DNA of 64,000 nt, taken from assembly GCF_032056465.1 (NCBI RefSeq), contig NZ_DAMBCL010000007.1, one strand, 5' to 3'. Source of the stretch: Mobilicoccus sp032056465 (GTDB lineage: Bacteria; Actinomycetota; Actinomycetes; Actinomycetales; Dermatophilaceae). Of the stretch, positions 15,692 to 23,030 are shown in pieces (position 1 is the first letter of the stretch; every line of letters starts with the position of its first letter). The translations under genes and the position numbers were made by a program. Under the pieces are notes generated by a model that saw nothing but the letters and a program-made list of their open reading frames with translations, did not search any database and had not been told where the DNA came from.

Positions 15692-16935
15692 TCAGGGCCT
15701 GTCGCGCGGCAGCCGGGCGGCCATCTCGACCGTGCCGGGGTAGGCGGGTTCGCCNNNNNNNNNNTACGGGTGCTCGCGGCGCCGGTGACGAGCCATGCGC
15801 GACGCGCCGCCGGGTCCGCGGCCGCCAGCGCGTGCCGCAGGAGGGTACGACCCAGTCCGCGGCCGGTGAGATCGGGCGCGACCATGAGCCGCCCGATCTC
15901 CCACGTGGCGGGGGCGTCGTCGTTCCCGATCGCGGCCAGTCGTCCGCGCACGGAGGCGACGAGTCGCCCGGCCGCATCACGCACCACCCAGGTCCGCCAC
16001 GCCGACCCCGGGGCGAGCGAGGCACGCACGTCCTCGAGGGTCTCGGTCAACGGCGGAATGGTGTAGTCGTGCGCGATCTCGCCCTCGAGCAGCCAACAGC
16101 ACCGCTGCAGGACGTAGAGCTCGGCGGCGTCCGCCGGGACCGCAGGGCGCAGCGGCAACGCGTCCTCGCCGTGGAGGACCGCCGACGGCGGGAGGAGGTC
16201 GGGACGACGATCCGCCGTGCGGGCGAGGCGCTGCTCGTGCCGCCAGCGGGCGATCGCGCCGTGGTCTCCGCCGAGGAGGACGGCGGGCACGTCCCTCCCC
16301 CGCCAGGACGCGGGCTTGGTGTAGACGGGGTACTCGAGGAGGCCGTCCTCGTGGGACTCCTCGACGAGCGATTCGGCGTTGCCGACGACTCCGGGGACGA
16401 GACGCGCGATCGCCTCGACCATCGCGAGCACGGCGACCTCGCCGCCGTTGAGGACGTAGTCGCCGAGGGAGAGGATCTCGACCCGTCCGTCGAACACCTC
16501 GCGGGCATGCTCGTAGACGCGCTCGTCGATGCCCTCGTAGCGCCCGCAGGCGAAGACGAGATGCTCCTCTCGCGCCAGGCGGTGCGCGCTGGCCTGAGTG
16601 AACGGCGCACCCCCCGGTCCGGGCACGAGGAGCCGCGCGCGCGGGCGCGTTCCCGCCTCGGGACCCACCCCCACGCTCCCGGGGTCGTCGGTGTTCTCCG
16701 GGGCGACCGACCCCAGCACCGCGTCGAGCGCCTCCGCCCACGGTTCGGCCTTCATCACCATCCCCGCACCTCCGCCGTAGGGGGTGTCGTCGACCGTGCG
16801 ATGGCGGTCGTGGGTGAAGGTGCGCAGATCGTGGACCCGCAGGTCGAGCAGACCGTCGCGCCGGGCCTTGCCGATGAGCGACAGGTCCAGCGGCGCGAGG
16901 TACTCGGGGAAGATCGTGACGACGTCGAGGCGCAT
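15692..16935 (-). CDS. trmD: TrmD tRNA methyltransferase fused to a GNAT acetyltransferase domain, interrupted by an assembly gap
   Basis: TrmD methylates N1 of G37 in tRNAs with G36, preventing frameshifts. The start MRLDVVTIFPEYLAPL at 16935 opens a normal SPOUT domain with LVFACGRYEGIDERV and the knot segment LSLGDYVLNGGEVAVLAMVE, ending near residue 240. The frame continues without a stop into a GNAT domain: LRPAVPADAAELYVLQR, then the acetyl-CoA loop APDLTGRGLGRTLLRHALA. Ten Ns at 15755-15764 follow. Beyond them a different frame gives GEPAYPGTVEMAARL and a stop at 15692, a natural GNAT end. The gap length therefore cannot be a true 10. The acetylation target is unknown. Confidence 0.85.
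15755..15764. other. Assembly gap (10 N)
   Basis: Ten consecutive N lie inside the GNAT part of trmD. The reading frame changes across the gap, so the number of missing bases is unlikely to equal ten. The lost stretch should encode the GNAT motif B region. Confidence 0.95.
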
Positions 16936-16948
16936 GGGGTCGGGCTCC

Positions 16949-17467
16949 TCAGGCGTCGAGGTCGAGCAACCCGGGAGGGGCGTCGATGACCACGTGCGGG
17001 TCGGCGGGGTCGAGGTCGACGGTCGACACGATCTCCGCGACGAACGGGACGAGTGCCTGGCGGCCGTCGAGCAGCCGCACCGTGAGGAGATCCTGGGCGG
17101 GACGCACGTCGAGGGCGATGATCTCGCCGAGCACCGCGCCCTCGGGGTCGCGCGCCTGGACGCCCACGAGGTCGTCCTCGTACCAGGCGTCCTCGTCGTC
17201 CTCGTCGTCCGTGGCGTCCTCGTCGAGCAGGAGGCGGGTGCCGCGTAGCGCCTCGGCGGCCGTGCGGTCGCCGGCCTCCTCGAAACGCAGCAGCCAGACG
17301 CCCTGGTGGACACGCGTGCCCGCGATCGTGAGCGGCCCACGGTCGGGATCGGTCTCGAACCGGGCCTCCGGGACGAACCTCTCCTCGGGTGCATCGGTGT
17401 GGAGCTGGACGGTGACCTCACCGCGCAGTCCGTGGGGTTTGCCGATGCGGGCGACGACGGCGCTCAT
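16949..17467 (-). CDS. rimM: Ribosome maturation factor RimM
   Basis: RimM assists maturation of the 30S head with S19. The 172-residue protein begins MSAVVARIGKPHGLRGEV, the hallmark of the N-terminal beta-barrel, and has the PRC-barrel C-terminal half with YEDDLVGVQARD and VPFVAEIVSTVDL. A short acidic patch (DEDATDDEDDEDA) joins the halves. The start at 17467 gives the usual N-terminus. It precedes trmD by 13 bases, which is the normal rpsP-khpA-rimM-trmD order. Confidence 0.95.
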   Translation of the reverse strand: MSAVVARIGKPHGLRGEVTVQLHTDAPEERFVPEARFETDPDRGPLTIAGTRVHQGVWLLRFEEAGDRTAAEALRGTRLLLDEDATDDEDDEDAWYEDDLVGVQARDPEGAVLGEIIALDVRPAQDLLTVRLLDGRQALVPFVAEIVSTVDLDPADPHVVIDAPPGLLDLDA

Positions 17468-17606
17468 CGTTCTCCTTGTCCGAGGGCGGCGGGGTGAGGG
17501 GAGCCGGGGTGGGGTGGGCACGAGGGTCCGGGCATGCAGCGGATCCCCGCCCCACTCTGCCCGAGGGCGAAGGGGAACGGGGATCCGGTCGTGCGTACGC
17601 GAGAGG

Positions 17607-17843
17607 TCAGCGGTCGAGGTCGACGATGTCGATCCGCACCTGACGTCCGCCGGAGAGGGCGCCCACGATCGTGCGCAGGGCGCTCGCGGTGCGACCCGAC
17701 CGCCCGATGACGCGGCCGAGGTCGTCGGGGTGGACCCGGACCTCGAGGAGCTCGCCGCGGCGCAGCTCACGGTGCCGGATCTCGACGGCGTCCTCGTGGT
17801 CGACGATGCCCCGAACGAGGTGCTCGAGTGCTTCTTCGAGCAT
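17607..17843 (-). CDS. khpA: KH-domain RNA-binding protein KhpA
   Basis: A 78-residue single KH domain with the RNA-binding loop GRVIGRSGRTA. KhpA pairs with KhpB (Jag) in Gram-positives and affects small-RNA and cell-wall regulation. Its molecular job in actinobacteria is less clear. It begins two bases after the rpsP stop, so the two are cotranslated. A 139-base gap to rimM follows. Confidence 0.95.
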   Translation of the reverse strand: MLEEALEHLVRGIVDHEDAVEIRHRELRRGELLEVRVHPDDLGRVIGRSGRTASALRTIVGALSGGRQVRIDIVDLDR

Positions 17844-17845
17844 GA

Positions 17846-18367
17846 TCAGGCTTCGAGGGACTGCTCGGTCTTCGCCTCGGCGGCCTCGGTGGCCTCAGGG
17901 GCGGGAGCGTCCTCGACGGCGACCTCGGCGGGGGTCTCCTCCGCGGCCGCGGTGGCCTCCTGAGCCTTGCTCGCCTTGGGCTCGCGCTTCTTCGGCGGGT
18001 TCTTCTCGTAGTCCTCGTCGGCCTTGCCGGCAGCGGCCATCGCGGCCTCGTAGAGGTCCTTCTTGCTGGGCTTCTCGGGCTGGGCCTTGAGGGTGCCCTC
18101 GGCACCGGCCTCCCCCTTGAACTTCTGCCAGTCGCCCGTGACCTTGAGCAGCGCGGCGACCTGCTCGGTCGGCTGGGCGCCGACACCGAGCCAGTACTGC
18201 GCCCGCTCGGAGTCGATCTGGATGACCGAGGGCTCACGGGTCGGGTGGTAGAGCCCGATCTCCTCGATGGCACGGCCGTCGCGCTTGGTGCGCGAGTCCA
18301 TGACGACGACGCGGTAGAAGGGGCTGCGGATCTTGCCCATCCGCTTGAGACGAATCTTGACGGCCAC
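17846..18367 (-). CDS. rpsP: 30S ribosomal protein S16 with long acidic-basic tail
   Basis: S16 is an assembly protein of the 30S body. The GTG start at 18367 has GAGGAGA about 8 bases upstream and gives the expected N-terminus VAVKIRLKRMGKIRSPFYR. The core ends near residue 85. The remaining roughly 85 residues are a Lys/Glu/Ala-rich extension, as is common in actinobacterial S16, making 173 residues in all. It is the first gene of the khpA-rimM-trmD operon. The 363-base spacer upstream must hold its promoter. Confidence 0.96.
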   Translation of the reverse strand: MAVKIRLKRMGKIRSPFYRVVVMDSRTKRDGRAIEEIGLYHPTREPSVIQIDSERAQYWLGVGAQPTEQVAALLKVTGDWQKFKGEAGAEGTLKAQPEKPSKKDLYEAAMAAAGKADEDYEKNPPKKREPKASKAQEATAAAEETPAEVAVEDAPAPEATEAAEAKTEQSLEA

Positions 18368-18730
18368 GGTGGTGGTCTCCTCATGGATCATGAGCACGGC
18401 GAGACCGGCCGGAGGAAGGCGAGGCCGGGGAACCGATGCTCGGGGTGTAGGCGCCCGAGATCCCGGCGAACTGGGGCCGGGCGGGTACAGCCGACCATTG
18501 TGCCAGACCCACCCCGGTGCGGCGGAATCGCCGCCCGGCAGGGAGCCCCCGCCCCGGCGGCGATCGCGGACCGGCCATGGCCCCGATAAGCGCCCGGCCT
18601 TCGCGGGCGAGCGACGGCGGCCCACACGATCGCACGAATCGCTCATCGCGTACCCCTCGCCGCCGAACGTGAAGGAGCCCCCTGCCGTGCGCCTCGCGAA
18701 CGGCCCGCCGCCGCGAGAACGGAATCACCG
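18368..18730. other. Divergent spacer between rpsP and the PAS gene
   Basis: No gene is supported here. The spacer must drive rpsP leftwards and the chemotaxis pair rightwards. CCCGATAA at 18582-18589 matches seven of eight bases of the sigma-28 type -10 box GCCGATAA, but no TAAA lies 15 bases upstream, so it is only a weak candidate. GAAGGAG at about 18672 is a ribosome-site-like run followed by no good start. Confidence 0.3.
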
Positions 18731-19282
18731 ATGCGTCAGAGCACCGTCACGCCGACGGGCCGGGAGGTCACGTTCGGCGCCGACGAGGTGATCGTCAGCA
18801 AGACCGACCCCAAGGGCGTCATCACCTACGCCAACGACGTCTTCTGCCGCGTGAGCGGGTTCCGCGAGGACGAACTCGTCGGTCGGCCGCACAACGTCAT
18901 CCGGCACCCCGACTTCCCGCGCGGGGTCTTCAAGCTGCTGTGGGACACCCTGGAGGCGAAACAGGAGATCTTCGCCTACGTCAAGAACATGACGAAGTCG
19001 GGCGACACGTACTGGGTGCTCGCGCACGTCACCCCCAGCCTCGACGCCGCCGGCCGCATCGTCGGCCACCACTCCTGGCGTCGGTGTCCCGAGCCCGCCG
19101 CGGTGCGGGAGGTCGACGCGGTGTACGACCTCATGCGCGCCGAGGAGGCACGGCACCGGCGCACCGTGGAGGCGGCGGAGGCCTCCCTCGCCCTCGCGGG
19201 ACGGGTGCTCGCCGAACGGGGCGTGTCCTACGACGAGTTCGTGTGGGACCTCATCGCACGCACGACGAGTCTCACGCGATGA
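18731..19282 (+). CDS. Aer-like PAS-domain protein
   Basis: This 183-residue cytosolic protein has a PAS domain close to that of aerotaxis receptors: VIVSKTDPKGVITYANDVFC, then GFREDELVGRPHNVIRHPDFP and the gap-closing DTYWVLAHVTPSLDAAGRI. Aer-type PAS domains bind FAD and report redox or oxygen state. Flavin binding here is inference. The C-terminal 60 residues are helical without a membrane segment. Its stop overlaps the start of the chemoreceptor signalling gene as ATGA. The signalling gene has no ribosome site of its own, so the two are made together and may form one split receptor. Confidence 0.85.
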   Translation: MRQSTVTPTGREVTFGADEVIVSKTDPKGVITYANDVFCRVSGFREDELVGRPHNVIRHPDFPRGVFKLLWDTLEAKQEIFAYVKNMTKSGDTYWVLAHVTPSLDAAGRIVGHHSWRRCPEPAAVREVDAVYDLMRAEEARHRRTVEAAEASLALAGRVLAERGVSYDEFVWDLIARTTSLTR

Positions 19283-20226
19283 GGCGTCCCACCCGCGGAG
19301 GGAGCACCCCGCATCCCGTGCCTCCGACGGGGCCGACGGCGGCGGACGGGCACACGACGCCGGCGGTCTGCGCGGTGATCGAGGATGTCCTGGAGCGCGT
19401 GCTCGCCGGCGACCTCGACGCCCGCACCGTGCTCCTCGATGCGCCCGAGGAACAGGTCCGCCTCGCCCACCGCGTCAACGACGTCATCGACCTGTTCCAG
19501 GCGTTCGCACTCGAGACGGAGCTGTCGTTGCGAGCTGCGGGCGAGGGCCGGTATCACCGCCGGTTCCTCCCCCGCGGCATGCCGGGCCGGCTCAAGGACG
19601 GCGCGCTGCGCATCAACGAGGCACGGCAGTCGATGCTCGAGCGGGACCAGGCCCTCGAGGCCCGTGACCTGGAACGGCAGGGGTTGGCCGACGGGGTCTC
19701 GACGGTGTCCGAGCACCTCGCCGAGGCGGCGCGGAACCTGCACACCTCCGCCACCGGACTCTCGGCCTCGACCAGGACCGCCGTGTCGGAGGCCGACTCC
19801 GCTCTCGCGACCGTGTCACACCTGGAACGGGTGAGCGCCGACATCGACCAGGCCGTGCGACTCATCGCGCAGGTCGCCTCGCAGACCAAGCTCCTCGCGC
19901 TCAATGCGACCATCGAGGCGGCTCGGGCGGGTGAGGCCGGCAAGGGGTTCGCGGTCGTCGCCGCGGAGGTCAAGACCCTCGCCGAGGAGACGAGCTCGTC
20001 CTCCGGTCGGATCGCCGAACAGGTCGAGGCGACGCAGGCGGCGGCCCGTCAGGCGGCGAACGCGCTCGGCGCGATCACCGCGGCGATCGAGGGCATCGAC
20101 GCCCGCGTGGCCGAGATGTCGACCTCCATCGAGGGCCAGGGAGGGCTCGAACTGCTCTCGGGATCCCTGCAGTCCCAGGTCGAACGCCTGCTGGCCGCCG
20201 GCGGGAGCGCGACCCGCGGCGGGTGA
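19279..20226 (+). CDS. Soluble methyl-accepting chemotaxis signalling protein
   Basis: A 315-residue protein without membrane segments. The last roughly 180 residues form the chemoreceptor coiled coil. The hairpin tip reads QTKLLALNATIEAARAGEAG then KGFAVVAAEVKTLAEET, which is the CheA/CheW contact region. A long N-terminal region of about 110 residues has no family I recognise, apart from a helical stretch near VNDVIDLFQAFALETEL. The ATG at 19279 lies inside the stop of the PAS gene (ATGA), with no Shine-Dalgarno sequence, so translation is coupled. Together they look like a two-part aerotaxis receptor. Alternatively it serves several sensory partners. Confidence 0.88.
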   Translation: MRRPTRGGSTPHPVPPTGPTAADGHTTPAVCAVIEDVLERVLAGDLDARTVLLDAPEEQVRLAHRVNDVIDLFQAFALETELSLRAAGEGRYHRRFLPRGMPGRLKDGALRINEARQSMLERDQALEARDLERQGLADGVSTVSEHLAEAARNLHTSATGLSASTRTAVSEADSALATVSHLERVSADIDQAVRLIAQVASQTKLLALNATIEAARAGEAGKGFAVVAAEVKTLAEETSSSSGRIAEQVEATQAAARQAANALGAITAAIEGIDARVAEMSTSIEGQGGLELLSGSLQSQVERLLAAGGSATRGG

Positions 20227-20286
20227 GGCCGACGGCTCGGTCCCGACCACGAGGAGCAGCGAGCTTCCCCACCACATCTCTCTTAT

Positions 20287-20301
20287 TGAGAATGATTCTG
20301 A
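20287..20301 (+). promoter_or_regulatory. Zur/Fur-type operator
   Basis: TGAGAATGATTCTGA is a 7-1-7 palindrome (six of seven positions paired) inside an AT-rich patch that stands out in this GC-rich DNA. It agrees at 12 of 15 positions with the actinobacterial Zur-box form TGAAAATGATTTTCA. It ends 43 bases before the AztD-like gene, so zinc-bound Zur would block that promoter. Confidence 0.7.
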
Positions 20302-20344
20302 CATAGGGTGACGCCGTCCTTCCCCTCACCCCCGTGGAGAGTCG

Positions 20345-21805
20345 ATGTCCCCCATGCGAACCCGCGTCCTGCGCAGCGCGGCCCTCGTCACCCTCGTCGT
20401 CGGCCTCGGCGCCGCCCCGGCGGCGGCGCACCCGCCGACACCGGTCACCCCCGAATCCTGGACCGCGGGCGAACGGCTCCTCGTCTCCGACAGCGCCACC
20501 GGGGACATCGTCGTCCTCGACGACGGCCGCCTCGTCACGCGCGTCTCCACCCCCAAGGCCCCGATCAGCCTCGCGCGCAGCGCGGACGGCACCACTGCCG
20601 TGGCCATGCGTGGGCGTGACACCGATCGCGCGACGGCCACGTTCCTCCGCACCTCCTTCGACGAGAAGACCGGGCGCGCGGGCTTGCCGTTCGTCGCCCG
20701 CACCTGGGTGGGCCAGGCCCCCGGCGGCGTCCACCACGGACGGCTCCCCGAGTTCGACGGGCACCTCCACTTCGTCGACGAACGCACCGCGCAACTCCAC
20801 GGCGTGCGCCTCGACAAGCTCGTCGGTCTCTCCCGGGCGCAGTCCCGCACGATCGACCTCGGCCGGCCCGACCACTACTCCTTCGTCACCACCCGCAACG
20901 GCACGAAGGCACCGGTGTTGCACGTGGGATACCTCCGCAAGGGAGAGATCCGCTCGCTCGACGCCCGCACCGGACGCACCCTGTCCGTCGCCACCGGCTG
21001 CCCCGGACTCCACGGCGCAAGCCCCGACGAGTCGGGTCGACGGGTCGTCTTCGCCTGCCGGGACGGACTGCTGACGATCCCCGCCGACCCGGGCGCAGGG
21101 GCGGGGAGGGCAGCCCAGCGCACCGCCTACCCCTCCACGGAGAGGATCGGCTCGCTCGTGCCGGGCGCCGGAGGCATCCGGTGGGGCTCCACCGAGGGGC
21201 CCGGCGCCGCCCTCCATCGCGTGGACACCTCGGGGAAGGCCGTGACGGTCTCGCTCCTCCCGCTCGCGCACGGGGGCCAGGCGCGGCACGCGCTGCGCAC
21301 GGCGACGACACCCGACGGCTCGCGGCTGCTCGTCCTCACCTACGAGGGCCACCTTCAGATCCGGGACGGTCGCACCGGCGCCCTGCGCTCGGAGGTGCGC
21401 GTCGCCCCGCGGACGCCCGTGACCGCGGAGGAGACGACCGCGGTCGCCGCGAATCCCGACATCGTCGCGACGACCGAGAAGGCCTTCCTCTCGGTGCCCA
21501 GCCGGGGGGAGATCGTCGAGGTCGACCTGGCGAGCGGAACCGTCGGGGATCGGATGCCGGTGGGCGGCACGCCCACCCGGATGGTGCTGCTCCATGCCCC
21601 CACCGCCGGCTCCCACGGCCACGGTGATCACGACAACGGCGATCACAAGAACGGCGATCACGACAACGGTGGCCAGGCCCACAAGCCCGGCGGCGGGCAC
21701 CCGCACGGCACCGCGACGACCCCGGCCACTGCCGGCCGGTCGACCGGACCGGCGACCCCGGCGACCCCGGGCGCGATCACGGGCCATGACGGCCACCGTC
21801 ACTGA
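20345..21805 (+). CDS. AztD-like exported zinc-binding propeller protein
   Basis: A 486-residue exported protein with signal peptide MRTRVLRSAALVTLVVGLGA and cleavage near AAAHPP. The body is a beta-propeller-like repeat protein (LLVSDSATGDIVVLDDGRLV; HHGRLPEFDGHLHFVDE). The C-terminus is very His/Asp-rich, with HGHGDHDNGDHKNGDHD and a final HDGHRH. AztD proteins are metallochaperones that hand zinc to the AztC binding protein of an ABC importer. No aztABC genes lie beside it, so it is an orphan here or serves another importer. The ATG at 20345 has GGAGA at good spacing. A Zur-type operator upstream supports zinc control. The family assignment is by pattern and not certain. Confidence 0.65.
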   Translation: MSPMRTRVLRSAALVTLVVGLGAAPAAAHPPTPVTPESWTAGERLLVSDSATGDIVVLDDGRLVTRVSTPKAPISLARSADGTTAVAMRGRDTDRATATFLRTSFDEKTGRAGLPFVARTWVGQAPGGVHHGRLPEFDGHLHFVDERTAQLHGVRLDKLVGLSRAQSRTIDLGRPDHYSFVTTRNGTKAPVLHVGYLRKGEIRSLDARTGRTLSVATGCPGLHGASPDESGRRVVFACRDGLLTIPADPGAGAGRAAQRTAYPSTERIGSLVPGAGGIRWGSTEGPGAALHRVDTSGKAVTVSLLPLAHGGQARHALRTATTPDGSRLLVLTYEGHLQIRDGRTGALRSEVRVAPRTPVTAEETTAVAANPDIVATTEKAFLSVPSRGEIVEVDLASGTVGDRMPVGGTPTRMVLLHAPTAGSHGHGDHDNGDHKNGDHDNGGQAHKPGGGHPHGTATTPATAGRSTGPATPATPGAITGHDGHRH

Positions 21806-21864
21806 GGCCCCGAGCCCGGTCACGGCCACGGCCGGTCCCGAGCGACGTCACGGCCACCGGCACT

Positions 21865-21902
21865 GACGAGCACGGCCGCCATCGACGAGCACGGCCGCCG
21901 CC
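21865..21902. repeat. Two 19-bp tandem units
   Basis: GACGAGCACGGCCGCCATC at 21865 is followed directly by a second unit at 21884 with 17 of 19 identical bases. A partial third unit starts at 21903. They lie between the AztD-like gene and the convergent GNAT gene. Confidence 0.6.
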
Positions 21903-22018
21903 GACGGGTGCCGACACACGACGACCGGGGGGTGAGGCTCTGCGCCGACGAGCACCGACCCCTCACCCGGCTGCGGGATGCTGGTCGTGCTCGACCCGGG
22001 TGGTCGGTGGAGGGTGGT

Positions 22019-22052
22019 CGATCGGCCGTGGTCAGTCGGCCGTGGCCGATCG
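22019..22052. terminator. Hairpin at the end of the GNAT gene
   Basis: CGATCGGCC (22019-22027) pairs with GGCCGATCG (22044-22052). The right arm lies inside the last codons of the GNAT gene. It could stop transcription from either convergent gene. The 16-base loop makes it weaker than the others. Confidence 0.35.
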
Positions 22053-23030
22053 AACCGATCGGTCGGCCGGTCGGGCATGGGCGCATTGCCACGCGTGCAG
22101 GGCCACGCGGGTCACCCCCGCGGCGTCGGCGACGTCGTCGGGGGTGGCGACGAGGTGGACACGGCGTCGGGTCTCCGCGTCGAGGTGCGCTTCGTCGGCC
22201 AGCAGGACGGCCCCGCCGAGGGCGTCGTCCACCCGCGTCCCCCACGGGGTGCCGTCGGCACGCAGCACCGGCACCGCGAGTTCACCGGCGAGGGCTCGCG
22301 CGCGGCGCACGTGTTCGGGGTCGAGGACGGCCACGCCGTCCACGTGCCCGCCGACATCGCGCTCTCCGCCCACGGACCTGCCGTGGACGGTGACAGCGCC
22401 GCCGAGGGTGAGGAGGACGAGCGGCCGGAGCCCACGGTGCGGGGCGTAGGGAATCGCCGGCCACTCCTCCCGGTCGACGCCGTAGACGAGGTGGTCGCGC
22501 CAGTCCTCCCGTCCGCTGCCGTCGGCGAGCCACAGGTAGCGGGGATAGAAACCCCGTCGCCGAAAACCCAAGGACCGCAACAGCCCTGCCGAGCGCACGT
22601 TGCCCGGTTGTACCGCGGCCTCGACGCGGTTGAGCCCGAGCCCGCGGGGCATGGAGGCGAAGGCGACGTCGACGATGAGGGCCAGTCCCTCGGCGAACAG
22701 CCCCTGCCCCGCATAGGGGTCGTAGGCGTCGTAACCGAGGACCCCGGAGAAGGCCCGCCCGCGCTGGATGCCGGTGAGGTTGACCTTGCCGACGATGTCG
22801 TGCCCGCGTCGTCGCACCGGCGGCAACGCGCGAATGAGGAAGGTGCGGTGTTCGTCGCTCTGACGGCTCAGGTGGTAGGCGAGATCGTCCGCGTTGACGG
22901 GGTTCCACGGGCGGATGCGCTCGCGGGACTCCTCGACGGCGCGGCGATAGATCGGGATGTCGCTGTCGAGCACCGTGTCGATGCGGACCCGCTCCCCCAC
23001 GGCCGACAGCGGGCGCAGTTCAGCGGACAA
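22032..23030 (-). CDS. RimJ/RimL-type GNAT acetyltransferase with unknown C-terminal domain
   Basis: The first 190 residues or so are a GNAT domain of the protein-N-acetyltransferase type: RRAVEESRERIRPWNP, VLGYDAYDPYAGQGLFAEGL for the acetyl-CoA loop, and QPGNVRSAGLLRSLGFRRRG. Such enzymes acetylate N-termini or small molecules. Then about 140 residues follow (from WPAIPYAPHRGLRP) that I cannot assign. They have normal codon use, so they are real coding. The TTG at 23030 overlaps the stop of the amidohydrolase gene and gives 332 residues. The GTG at 23000 is an alternative, and neither has a clear ribosome site, so coupling to the upstream gene is likely. Confidence 0.75.
   Translation of the reverse strand: MSAELRPLSAVGERVRIDTVLDSDIPIYRRAVEESRERIRPWNPVNADDLAYHLSRQSDEHRTFLIRALPPVRRRGHDIVGKVNLTGIQRGRAFSGVLGYDAYDPYAGQGLFAEGLALIVDVAFASMPRGLGLNRVEAAVQPGNVRSAGLLRSLGFRRRGFYPRYLWLADGSGREDWRDHLVYGVDREEWPAIPYAPHRGLRPLVLLTLGGAVTVHGRSVGGERDVGGHVDGVAVLDPEHVRRARALAGELAVPVLRADGTPWGTRVDDALGGAVLLADEAHLDAETRRRVHLVATPDDVADAAGVTRVALHAWQCAHARPADRSVRSATAD

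Noticed and set aside
19279..19282. Frameshift splitting a single PAS-chemoreceptor gene
   Set aside because: Both proteins have natural ends and the ATGA overlap is a standard coupled junction. I keep this only as an alternative.
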